A stretch of 24,418 bases of DNA from a bacterium (GCA_021802115.1 JAKABA010000045.1:1-24418); one strand, 5' to 3'; numbered from the stretch's first letter, positions 15,351 to 22,141 are shown. Notes: generated from the sequence alone by a model not told the origin. A program made the numbers and translations.

Positions 15351-16445
15351 ATGAGCTGGGACACCCTGATCAGGCGACGCTTCGAGGTGGCTTCGGCGGC
15401 GATCATGCTGGGACTGCTGTTCGTGCTCGTGGTGTGGGCCGGGATGGTTCTTTTCAAGGCCGTGGACCCGCATCTCTTCCACTTCAATCTGCTCATGGAC
15501 ATCCTGCCCTGGTTGACCCCGGTGCTGATCCTCCTGTTCCTGGGCCTGCCCCTGTACTGGGTGGTGGCCGGTTGGCTCCAGCCACCGGAGGGCGGGCTTG
15601 GCCGCCTGGTCCAGCATCGCTTTGAGCTGGTCGTGGGTGCCGCCGCGTATCTGTTGGCTTACACGATGGTGGTGTGGGGGATCATGGTCCTCCTCCGAGC
15701 CTGGGACGGGTATGACTTCCACTACAACCTCGCCGTCGATTGGCTGCCTGCAATCGTCCCGCCCTGGATGATCTGGATGGTCGGTTCGCCGCTGGCCTGG
15801 AAGGCGCTCGGGGCACTGGGAGGAAGCTACCCGGTCCAACGCCGGCGGATGAGGAACTGGACCGCGGTGGTCGTCAGTGGCGTCCTGGGTGGCACTCTGC
15901 TGACCGGGGGCGGGCTGCTGCTCAATCAAGGGGTATACGCTGGCACCCAGGGACTCCCGGTGGCGGTTCAGCAGGACCTGGTCAGCTTCGGGATCGTGGT
16001 GTTCTCCGTGGGGGGGATCTGCTGGGCGATCATGCTCGGCTGCCTTTGGGCTGGCTGGCGGGGCGACCCCACCCCGGCCCTGGAGCAGAGGCCGCTGGAC
16101 CGCTTCAGATTGGAGCGGCCCCGGATCGTGGCCCAGGCCTTCGTCCTGACCAACATCATGTTCGGACTGGTGGGCCTGATGATGACGGCGGTGCAGTACG
16201 TGGACGCTCAGGATTTCCACTTCTACATGGCCAAGGACATCTGGGCTTTCGGGCTGCCCCTGTTCTTCGGGTGGCTCATCTATGCCCTGGCCGCTCAGCT
16301 GATACCGGGTCGGCTGGCGGCACGTGACCCGGCCCGCTACGGGGGTGGCTACGGGGTCGCCGCGGGCCCGACCGGGTCGGCCGGCACCCAGTCCGGATGG
16401 GGCTACCAGGGGCGGGATCTGGCGGGTACCCAGGCAGGAAGCTAG
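15351..16445 (+). CDS. Four-repeat integral membrane protein, unknown function
   Basis: The 364-residue protein is built from four copies of a two-helix module: about residues 8-72, 88-152, 164-230 and 257-315. Copies 1 and 2 align without gaps at an 80-residue offset (RRFEVA/HRFELV, VVWAGMVL/VVWGIMVL, DPHLFHFNLLMD/DGYDFHYNLAVD). Copy 4 repeats the signature as DAQDFHFYMAKD. Copy 3 is degenerate, keeping only QQDL at the matching place. The Asp, Phe-His-aromatic and second Asp lie in the loop between helices. A Gly-rich tail (322-364) ends the protein. The module is reminiscent of DUF5671-type repeats, but I cannot confirm this. It follows the oxidase genes on the same strand with a possible own promoter. 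No enzymatic motif is recognised. Confidence 0.85.
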   Translation: MSWDTLIRRRFEVASAAIMLGLLFVLVVWAGMVLFKAVDPHLFHFNLLMDILPWLTPVLILLFLGLPLYWVVAGWLQPPEGGLGRLVQHRFELVVGAAAYLLAYTMVVWGIMVLLRAWDGYDFHYNLAVDWLPAIVPPWMIWMVGSPLAWKALGALGGSYPVQRRRMRNWTAVVVSGVLGGTLLTGGGLLLNQGVYAGTQGLPVAVQQDLVSFGIVVFSVGGICWAIMLGCLWAGWRGDPTPALEQRPLDRFRLERPRIVAQAFVLTNIMFGLVGLMMTAVQYVDAQDFHFYMAKDIWAFGLPLFFGWLIYALAAQLIPGRLAARDPARYGGGYGVAAGPTGSAGTQSGWGYQGRDLAGTQAGS

Positions 16446-17052
16446 GGGGCTGGCGCCTCGGCGGCCTCGGAAGTGGTCGGCTCTGGCTTCACCGCCCTTG
16501 TCCGGACTAGGTCGGCGAATGCCGGCCCGGCTGGAGCTCGCGGAGGCGGAAACCCAGGCTGGCGCTGGGCGATGTTGCCCGAACTTTCCGACCCAGCCAC
16601 TCTCTTGGTCGTGGCTACGGTCGCCTCGGCGATGGTCGGTGGATTCCGGCAGACTCGGCTGCCTGGCGCGCTGCTGCCCACGCTGGCTGGCCAGCCTTCG
16701 GCCCCCGCTCTTTGAGTTGCGGCGAGGTCGAGTACCCATCGCACACTCGGAACCACCTGGGCGCGCCAGTTGCCATGACGTTCGGGGCCACCGCCTCCAG
16801 GGGCGAGCCCGCGACCAAGCGGGAGGCGGCCGAAGGCGGTGTCGACGACCGCCCATCGGGAGGCAGGCCGAACAGGACCGGTCCCCACTCGATAGGGGCT
16901 ATCGGAAGAGGCCAGTCCCCGATCTGACGGCATCGCGCTCCGGTCCGGCAAGCCGCGGGCGCGATGGCGGTCGCCCTAGGCGCGTCACTGCGACCGAGTG
17001 TCGCGGGCCGGTTCACGGCCGGCAAGGAAGGCTCCGGACAGCTCGCGAGACG
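16446..17052. other. Gene-free gap between convergent genes, with several hairpins
   Basis: About 600 bases separate the ends of two convergent genes. Open frames exist on both strands, but none has a ribosome binding site, family motif or sensible hydrophobic pattern. Perfect short stems occur at 16808-16823 (CCCGC/GCGGG), 16835-16853 (GGCGGT/ACCGCC) and 16890-16904 (CGATAG/CTATCG). The region could be a decayed gene or hold an unrecognised structured RNA. I checked by eye for RNase P, tmRNA and tRNA signatures and saw none. Confidence 0.6.
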
Positions 17053-17475
17053 CTAGAGCTGGGCCAGTCCGATTCTGACCTCAGGTGGTTGCCGCAAGGA
17101 GTTGTGAACGGTGCAGCGGGACGCCACGGCCAGCAGCGATGCCTGCTGCTCTGGATCCAACTCGCCAGGGACCTCGATGCGAAGGTCGATCGCCCCAACT
17201 CGGTGCGGATGGGAGGCGAAGTCGACCTCGGACGTGACCGCGAGCTGGGCTACCGGATGGCCGTGGCGCGATAGGAACCGGCGGACGTAATAGGCCACGC
17301 AGGCGGCCAGGCTGGCTATGAAGAGGTCGGTTGGGGTGGGCGCGGTGTCGTCGCCTCCATCGGCGGTCGGCTGGTCGACTCTTATCGAGTGCTGCCGGAC
17401 CGCTATCTGGAACTTGTCGCCACTCTCGTATTCGACTCGCAACTGGTAGCGATCGATCTCCTGGTCCTGGCTCAC
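17053..17475 (-). CDS. OsmC-family peroxiredoxin-like protein
   Basis: The 140-residue OsmC-fold protein reduces organic hydroperoxides (Ohr/OsmC group) or serves a related thiol role (YhfA-like group). The two redox Cys expected for the fold are visible: C59 in SLAACVAYYVRRFLSRHG at the start of the central helix, and C121 in ASRCTVHNSL. The PTPTDLFIASLAAC entry is typical of the family. GTG 17475 overlaps the trxA stop (GTGTGA), so the gene is translated after trxA. A longer in-frame extension to 17763 runs through trxA and is rejected. Being co-transcribed with a thioredoxin fits thiol-dependent recycling of its disulfide, which is inference. Expression should follow the palindromic promoter upstream of trxA. 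Confidence 0.92.
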   Translation of the reverse strand: MSQDQEIDRYQLRVEYESGDKFQIAVRQHSIRVDQPTADGGDDTAPTPTDLFIASLAACVAYYVRRFLSRHGHPVAQLAVTSEVDFASHPHRVGAIDLRIEVPGELDPEQQASLLAVASRCTVHNSLRQPPEVRIGLAQL

Positions 17476-17849
17476 ACGGCCCCCGCAGTCGCCTGGGCTG
17501 CAGCGATCTCGGCCCGAACCGAGTCCATGTCCAGCGCCTGCACGGCACCGATCAGCTTGGCGAGGTCCCCGGCCGGCCGCGCCCCGGGCTCGGCGAACAC
17601 CAGGATCCCATCGCGGAAGATCATCAATGTGGGGATGGACCGGATCTGGAGGGATCCAGCCAGGGCAGGCTCGGCCTCGGTGTCGACCTTGCCGAAGACG
17701 ATCTCCGGGTGCTCTTCGGACGCCGCCTGGAAGACCGGGGCGAACGCTCGGCAGGGACCGCACCAGGCCGCCCAGAAGTCGACCAGGACGATGCCGGCCT
17801 GGTCCACCGTCTCAGTGAATGTCGCCTCAGTGAGTGTGATCGTAGCCAT
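17472..17849 (-). CDS. trxA: Thioredoxin
   Basis: The 125-residue thioredoxin reduces protein disulfides in the cytosol. The active site is WCGPC at 29-33 (C30, C33), the buried Asp lies in LVDFWA (22-27), and the cis-Pro loop is SIPTLMIF with P73. The C-terminal part extends about 15 residues beyond a standard thioredoxin (DMDSVRAEIAAAQATAGAV), which may be an extra helix. ATG 17849 is preceded by GAGGTAG. The promoter directly upstream carries a CsoR-like palindrome, and osmC overlaps the 3' end. Thioredoxin together with OsmC under such an operator suggests a stress-inducible accessory thioredoxin rather than the main housekeeping one. Confidence 0.95.
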   Translation of the reverse strand: MATITLTEATFTETVDQAGIVLVDFWAAWCGPCRAFAPVFQAASEEHPEIVFGKVDTEAEPALAGSLQIRSIPTLMIFRDGILVFAEPGARPAGDLAKLIGAVQALDMDSVRAEIAAAQATAGAV

Positions 17850-17861
17850 GACTACCTCAGA

Positions 17862-17890
17862 TATTTACCCCCGGGGGTATTTGCAGACAA
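17862..17890 (-). promoter_or_regulatory. trxA-osmC promoter
   Basis: On the minus strand TTGTCT (17885-17890) and TAAATA (17862-17867) are separated by exactly 17 bases. Transcription would begin about 6-9 bases before the trxA ATG, giving a very short leader. The spacer contains the GC palindrome at 17866-17879. Confidence 0.6.
17866..17879. promoter_or_regulatory. CsoR/CstR-like operator palindrome
   Basis: The sequence TACCCCCGGGGGTA is a perfect 14-bp palindrome lying between the -35 and -10 elements of trxA-osmC. Operators of the CsoR/RcnR/CstR repressor family have TAC-(C)n-(G)n-GTA symmetry of this type. The family senses Cu(I), Ni(II)/Co(II), formaldehyde or persulfide. Position over the spacer fits repression. 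No CsoR-family gene is in this window. Confidence 0.55.
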
Positions 17891-18003
17891 TCTGAGTGTA
17901 CACCTATGTGCGCGCGCTGGGAGTCGGCTTGGTTTGGCCGGCCCCCCGGGGCCCCGAAAGTCCTGCCGGGCGCCGGCTCGACCGTCTCGCTGGCGAAGCG
18001 CGC

Positions 18004-18873
18004 TCAGTCGGAACCGGACTCAAGGGCCGCCAGCAGCAGCGGGTCGACCACATCGCGCCGGCCGCAGCGCTCCTCCAGGTTGGCCATGCCGGCCCAGGCC
18101 TCCAGAGCCAGGAAGATGGCCTCTTGGTCGACACGGCCCTCGATCCTTCCCCGCCGCTCCAGGGCCAGCCTGACCCGCTCCAGGGTCGCCTCGTCAGCCG
18201 GGATCAGGTCGGCAGGGTTGGGAGGCTCGAAATGGAGGCGCCAGAGGTCGACCAGGCGGGCCAGCTCAGGCACCGGATTGGAATGGTCGTCCACCCTCAG
18301 ATCAATCATGCGATCGTCGAAGCCGCCGTACCCGGCACCCGAGCGGGCCACCAGAATGGCGGCTGACTGGCGGCCGCGCCGGTCGCCTCCGGCACCATCG
18401 CCGGCTGCTAGCGTCGCCAGCAATCGGTGGCTCAAGCTGCCCTGGCTGGACTCGAACGAACTAACCATGGCGTCCACCACGTCGGCCCCCGCCAGGATGT
18501 TCCCCTGGCAGGCGTAGCCAGGACCGGTGCGGCCGCCGGCCCATTCGAAACAGGCCGAGCCCGTGAACGATGCCGCTGCCCCGTCGCGGTCAACGACCCC
18601 GAGCTGACGGTGCTCACGGTTGGGATCAGAGGTGGTGAGGATCTCCACCACCTCGCCGGCGCTACGGCCCTGCCCCAGTAGCTCCAACCCCCTGCTCTTG
18701 TAGGAGGTGTTGGCCATGGCCTGGGTGGCCACGGCGCCGACCTCCGCGGCCGCCGCCGGCACCGCGCCGCCGACCGCCAGGAACTTGGACGCGACGGCCA
18801 CCCCCCAGTCCACTCCGTCGGTGGCCGCGATCGAGAACGTGGCGATGCGCCGAATCGGCGAAGGGGCTGGCAT
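18004..18873 (-). CDS. DUF1028 family protein (Ntn-hydrolase-like)
   Basis: The 289-residue protein matches DUF1028. An N-terminal domain begins with the family pattern IATFSIAATDGVDWGVAVASKF and continues with AVPAAAAEVGAVATQAMAN. The block RQLGVVDRDGAAASFTGSACFEWAGGRTGPGYACQGN is the most conserved part, and a helical C-terminal domain follows (from about 205). The fold is Ntn-hydrolase-like (proteasome/acylase related) with no established biochemical role. ATG 18873 is used; an in-frame Met or Val further in would damage the N-terminal strand. It is transcribed leftward, divergent from the serine recombinase, and separated from trxA by about 115 bases carrying the trxA promoter, so the two are separate units. 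Confidence 0.9.
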   Translation of the reverse strand: MPAPSPIRRIATFSIAATDGVDWGVAVASKFLAVGGAVPAAAAEVGAVATQAMANTSYKSRGLELLGQGRSAGEVVEILTTSDPNREHRQLGVVDRDGAAASFTGSACFEWAGGRTGPGYACQGNILAGADVVDAMVSSFESSQGSLSHRLLATLAAGDGAGGDRRGRQSAAILVARSGAGYGGFDDRMIDLRVDDHSNPVPELARLVDLWRLHFEPPNPADLIPADEATLERVRLALERRGRIEGRVDQEAIFLALEAWAGMANLEERCGRRDVVDPLLLAALESGSD

Positions 18874-18905
18874 CTGTGCCAGGATAACTGGTTGTCAGCG
18901 CTCGA

Positions 18906-18940
18906 GTGTGATGTTGGCCAGTGTCGGCCATCGCTCACAC
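18906..18940. repeat. Nested inverted repeat upstream of the IS607-type recombinase
   Basis: Outer arms GTGTGA (18906-18911) and TCACAC (18935-18940) enclose inner arms TGGCC (18915-18919) and GGCCA (18926-18930). It lies 10 bases before the recombinase ATG in the divergent intergenic region. It could be a recombinase binding/crossover site, the left end of an IS607-like element, or an operator for either flanking gene. Confidence 0.5.
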
Positions 18941-18949
18941 GTTCGCGCT

Positions 18950-19606
18950 ATGATCCTGCTTGTGGCCGAACGCTTGATCGGAGTGGCTGGGGCTCGGTCG
19001 ATGCTGGGCGTCTCCTCGCGCACGCTTCGGCGCTACACCGCTGAGGGACGGCTCCCAGACCGGCGGTCGCCGGGCGGGCGGCGGATCTTTTCCTTGGCAG
19101 AGATCGCGGCGATCCAGCATCGACGGGGCCGCGCCACCCCGGAGTTCGGAGCCGGGGCGGTGGTCCTCTACGGGCGGGTGTCCTCTCGCCGCCAAGCCCA
19201 GGCAGGTGAACTTGAGCGTCAGATGGACGCTTTGAGAAGGCGGGCCCAGGCGCGCCGGGTTGCCGGAGAGTTCACCGATGTCGCCTCCGGCCTCTCGGAT
19301 CGCAGGTCGGGGCTGCGCCGGGCGCTGCGCGCCTGCCTCAGCCCCGAGGTGACGGAACTGTGGGTGACCGACTTCGAGAGGCTGGCACGGTTTGGTGTCG
19401 GCGTGATCGAGCAACTGCTCAGCGCTCACGGCGTCCAGATCGTCGTCGTTTGCGACGGCGGGGCCATCGCGAGTTCCGCGGACTCCGATCTGGTCCGGGA
19501 CCTGCTCTGGGTGGTCACCGCGTGCTCGGGCCGCCTCTACGGTCAGGGGTCGGTCCAGGCCAGAACACTTCGGGCCTGGGTGGCCCATGAGACCAAGCTA
19601 CGGTGA
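18950..19606 (+). CDS. IS607-type serine recombinase (TnpA), without TnpB partner
   Basis: The 218-residue protein has the IS607 TnpA layout: an N-terminal MerR-like HTH (about 7-47, LGVSSRTLRRYTAEGRLP then SPGGRRIF) fused to a small serine-recombinase catalytic domain. The catalytic block is VVLYGRVSSRRQ (71-82) with Ser 78/79 and Arg 76. The helix-E region is TDFERLARFGVGVIEQLL (140-157). IS607 enzymes form a multi-subunit synapse and move a circular intermediate. The start may be ATG 18950 or GTG 18962. TATGAT at 18949-18954 would suit a leaderless GTG 18962, which also gives the more usual N terminus. No tnpB reading frame follows (a PIG-L gene does), so this is a lone or domesticated copy, or an element remnant. 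Confidence 0.88.
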   Translation: MILLVAERLIGVAGARSMLGVSSRTLRRYTAEGRLPDRRSPGGRRIFSLAEIAAIQHRRGRATPEFGAGAVVLYGRVSSRRQAQAGELERQMDALRRRAQARRVAGEFTDVASGLSDRRSGLRRALRACLSPEVTELWVTDFERLARFGVGVIEQLLSAHGVQIVVVCDGGAIASSADSDLVRDLLWVVTACSGRLYGQGSVQARTLRAWVAHETKLR

Positions 19607-19641
19607 GCGGCGCCAGCGCCCTCGGGCCCCCGCTGCCTGGC

Positions 19642-19666
19642 CCTGGTGCCGTGCTGTGGCACCAGG
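19642..19666. repeat. Stem-loop after the recombinase gene
   Basis: A perfect 9-bp inverted repeat CCTGGTGCC/GGCACCAGG with a 7-base loop lies 35 bases downstream of the recombinase stop. It has no U-tract. It may act as a terminator or be a structured right-end element of the former insertion. Confidence 0.45.
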
Positions 19667-19823
19667 CACTGGCCCAGCAGTCGTCGGTCGCCATGCGCGA
19701 GGTCGATTTTGCCGAAGGGACTCGCGGTCGACCGCGGCTGAGAGCCGGCCGCGGCGCGGCCGCCAGCGAGCTGAGCGGCCGCCGTTGGTCCCACCGAGGG
19801 ACCACGCCGGGAAACCAGGGCGT

Positions 19824-20672
19824 ATGAGCGCTCCCGGGTCCCCTGCGGCCGCCTTGACCCTGGAGTTGTTTGAGTATGTTCCGGAGTCCGCCCTGGTGGT
19901 GGTGGCTCATCCTGATGACTGCGACTTCCTGGCCGCAGACGTGCTCTCCGCATGGGTCAGGCAGGGCACTCGGGCGGGCATCTGCTTGGTCACCGACGGC
20001 GACGCCGGCGGGGATGACCCGGACATTCCCGCCGGCGCGTTGAGCCGGATTCGCATCGAGGAGCAGGGCCGGGCGGCGAAGCACCTCGGAGTCCACGACG
20101 TCCGCTGCCTCGGCTACCCCGATGGGATGCTCCAGAACACCTTGGCAGTGCGCCGCGACCTGGTCCGCGTGCTTCGGGAGTTTCGCCCCGAGCTGGTGAT
20201 CACGATGGACCCCACCAGTCGCTTCTTTGGGCGTGGTTACATCAACCATCCGGACCATCGGGCGGCCGCCGATGCCTGCCTGGATGCGATATTCCCCAGC
20301 GCCCGCGATGTGCGGGCGTTTCCCGAGCTCTTTCGGGAGGAGGGCTTGCAGCCTCACAAGACCCGCTTTGTTTTGGTTGGGACAGGCGACCGGTCTGATG
20401 TCGCGGTTCCGGTCGCTGCGGTCGATGTGGAGAACAAGCTTGCCGCGCTGGGAGAGCACCACAGCCAGTTTGATGCCACCGACATGCGAGAGAGAACCTG
20501 GGAGGGGGTGCGCGAGATCGGCGCTCGTGCAGGGGTGGAGCTGGCCGAGAGCTATCGTCTCTTCGACCTGGCCCCAAATCCTTCCCAACGTGAGTACGGC
20601 AAGGGCCTGGCCGCGCCGGAGCGCGGAAATGGCGTCCCCGCTCCCAGGCTGCCCCAATCTCAGTGGGGATGA
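19824..20672 (+). CDS. PIG-L/LmbE-family deacetylase
   Basis: The 282-residue zinc-dependent N-deacetylase-like protein has the family opening ALVVVAHPDDCDFLAADVL, with the zinc-binding HPDD at 29-32, then LVTDGDAGGDD, and the third ligand block YINHPDHRAAADA near 139-151. Family members deacetylate N-acetylglucosaminyl compounds: GlcNAc-PI, mycothiol and bacillithiol precursors, antibiotics. MshB is a relative in Actinomycetota, but nothing here proves a mycothiol role. ATG 19824 is used, because a longer frame to 19587 overlaps the recombinase gene with low-complexity Arg-rich sequence. The ribosome binding site is weak (CAGGG). The next gene is convergent, 17 bases away. Confidence 0.9.
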   Translation: MSAPGSPAAALTLELFEYVPESALVVVAHPDDCDFLAADVLSAWVRQGTRAGICLVTDGDAGGDDPDIPAGALSRIRIEEQGRAAKHLGVHDVRCLGYPDGMLQNTLAVRRDLVRVLREFRPELVITMDPTSRFFGRGYINHPDHRAAADACLDAIFPSARDVRAFPELFREEGLQPHKTRFVLVGTGDRSDVAVPVAAVDVENKLAALGEHHSQFDATDMRERTWEGVREIGARAGVELAESYRLFDLAPNPSQREYGKGLAAPERGNGVPAPRLPQSQWG

Positions 20673-20689
20673 CGGCGCGGCGTGGAGGA

Positions 20690-21004
20690 TCAGACTGGGC
20701 TGTCGGGCTTGCTCTTGCGCGCTCGTGGCCGGCGGGCGGCCGCCTTGCCGGTGGCGGCGGGCCGTCGCCGGGGCCGGGTCGCAGGGCTGGCGGGGGGATC
20801 GATGGCCCGCTCTAGACCTGTGCCCACCTGATTGAGGAGGCGCGCAGAATGGCGCAGCACATCCAGCATCCGCCGGGCCACTTCGGACTCCAGGCCGGAC
20901 CGCTCGCTGCGCTTGCGGAGCCACCCTCCAACGGCCCCCGCGAGCTCCGATATCTCGGGCGCGGGCAGGCCATGACGCCTTGATTGCCAGTGGCGCCGGT
21001 CCAT
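20690..21004 (-). CDS. Small protein with basic, Ala/Pro/Arg-rich tail
   Basis: The 104-residue protein is not recognised. Residues about 15-68 are predicted helical (EISELAGAVGGWLRKRSERS, then VARRMLDVLRHSARLLNQVG). The last 35 residues are low-complexity and strongly basic (RPRRRPAATGKAAARRPRAR), like the nucleic-acid-binding tails of histone-H1-like or HU-extended bacterial proteins. ATG 21004 overlaps the stop of the upstream membrane protein (TGATG), so translation is coupled; GTG 21013 is an alternative. Together they look like a membrane protein and a cytosolic partner. Function is unknown. Confidence 0.65.
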   Translation of the reverse strand: MDRRHWQSRRHGLPAPEISELAGAVGGWLRKRSERSGLESEVARRMLDVLRHSARLLNQVGTGLERAIDPPASPATRPRRRPAATGKAAARRPRARKSKPDSPV

Positions 21005-21351
21005 CAACGCCACCAGCTACTGGCGCGGCGCCGGGTGCGGTGCCATAGCGGTTCAGCCGCCAGGGCGACCACGCCGAGCACGGCGACCGCCCCCAGCAGC
21101 TTCCCAAGGGGCGCGAATCCGAAACTTCCCAGCACCACGGCCGCGACCACCACGAGCAGCCCGACTCCGAAGAGCAGCCGGCGCATCAGGTGCCCAACAA
21201 CCATCCCTAGAGATTGTGCTGGAGCCGTCTCGCCGAGTTCTCGGGGCAGCCGCTCCTGCCACATCGGACTCCACCAGGTGGGCGGAGTCGGTGGCCCCGA
21301 GTCAGGCGACTGCTGATCGGGCTGGCGCCGGGGGTCGGAGCCTGGAGGCAT
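21004..21351 (-). CDS. Small two-helix membrane protein
   Basis: The 115-residue protein has a Pro-rich, polar N-terminal half (about 1-55) and then two adjacent transmembrane helices (about 60-78, LLFGVGLLVVVAAVVLGSFG, and 82-100, LLGAVAVLGVVALAAEP), ending in a basic tail RTRRRASSWWR. No family is recognised. The ATG at 21351 is chosen. An in-frame extension to 21441 is possible, but its N terminus passes a possible -10 element (TATCCT on the minus strand, 21404-21409). The basic-tailed gene overlaps its stop. It is divergent from the uracil-DNA glycosylase gene. Confidence 0.65.
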   Translation of the reverse strand: MPPGSDPRRQPDQQSPDSGPPTPPTWWSPMWQERLPRELGETAPAQSLGMVVGHLMRRLLFGVGLLVVVAAVVLGSFGFAPLGKLLGAVAVLGVVALAAEPLWHRTRRRASSWWR

Positions 21352-21446
21352 CTGCTGACCTGGTATTGCGGGGGACCGCAGGAAGGGCGGTTTGGTCGGC
21401 ACTAGGATAGCACCAGTTGGCTGCAATTTAGAGGGCCTCAAACCAG

Positions 21447-22124
21447 TTGGGACAGGTGGGAAGCCACCCTCGCTTGGTGGCGCTGCACAGCCAGATCGGC
21501 GGGTGCCGTCGGTGCGTCGACCGGGGCTTGCTCGGCACCGCCCTGCCGGTGCTGCCCGCCCCAGTCCTCGCCCCAGTGGTGCTCATCGGCCAGGCACCGG
21601 GCCGCTTGGAGGTGGAGTCGGCCCTGCCCTTCAGTGGGCGGGCCGGCAAGCAACTCTTTCGGTGGCTGGCCGAGGCAGGCGCGGGCCCGGAGGCGGAGGC
21701 GCGCCGCACGATCTACCTAACCTCGATGACCAAGTGCTTTCCCGGCCCGGCCAGATCGGGCTCAGGGGACCGCCGCCCGTCCAGTGACGAGATCTCTCTC
21801 TGCCAGCCCCACCTGGAGGCACAGCTAGAGCTCGTGCGGCCGCGGCTGCTGCTGGCGGTCGGCCAGTTGGCGATTGCCCGCTTTGTGGGCTCGAGAGCAA
21901 TGGACCAACTGGTTGGCCGGGTCTTCGACGGAGCCGGAGTCGAGCTGGCGGTCACCCCTGAGTCGGTGCCACCGCGCGCCGGCTGCCCTTGGGTCCTGCC
22001 GCTGCCCCACCCGTCTGGTGCCAGCCGCTGGCTCAATCAGCCTGGCAATCGCAGTCTGCTGGCAGCGGCTCTGGCTCGGTTGTCGCTGCTGCTGACCGCC
22101 CTGGCTGCGGGAACCGCCCCTTAA
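21447..22124 (+). CDS. Fe-S type uracil-DNA glycosylase family protein
   Basis: The 225-residue protein belongs to the uracil-DNA glycosylase superfamily, which removes uracil from DNA at the start of base excision repair. Four Cys are spaced as 4Fe-4S ligands of family 4/5 enzymes: C20 and C23 (CRRC), C97 (MTKCFPG) and C119 (SLCQPHL). Motif A reads GQAPGRLEVESALPFSGRAG (48-67), with Gln where family 4 has Glu (GEAPG). The DNA-intercalation/active-site motif is PHPSGASRW (187-195). RPRLLLAVG (131-139) also matches the family. TTG 21447 is preceded by GAGGG (11 bases away), and GTG 21456 is an alternative. Which UDG family it belongs to, and its base specificity, remain open. Confidence 0.88.
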   Translation: MGQVGSHPRLVALHSQIGGCRRCVDRGLLGTALPVLPAPVLAPVVLIGQAPGRLEVESALPFSGRAGKQLFRWLAEAGAGPEAEARRTIYLTSMTKCFPGPARSGSGDRRPSSDEISLCQPHLEAQLELVRPRLLLAVGQLAIARFVGSRAMDQLVGRVFDGAGVELAVTPESVPPRAGCPWVLPLPHPSGASRWLNQPGNRSLLAAALARLSLLLTALAAGTAP

Positions 22125-22141
22125 GGTGAGCTGAGAGACCG

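Noticed and set aside
15255..16856. A 533-codon open frame antisense to the four-repeat membrane protein
   Set aside because: The plus-strand product has coherent membrane helices and repeats. The antisense product is His/Gln/Pro-rich noise.
16446..17052. RNase P RNA, tmRNA or another known RNA in the gene-free gap
   Set aside because: None of the invariant sequences (such as the RNase P GAGGAAAGTCC block or a tRNA-like T-arm) is present on either strand by eye.
19607..19823. A tnpB or omega-RNA region following the recombinase
   Set aside because: The gap is only 217 bases, has no RuvC-like frame, and the next gene is a PIG-L deacetylase.
19515..21107. A 530-codon open frame antisense to the PIG-L gene
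   Set aside because: The PIG-L motifs on the plus strand are clear. The opposite frame is compositionally biased.
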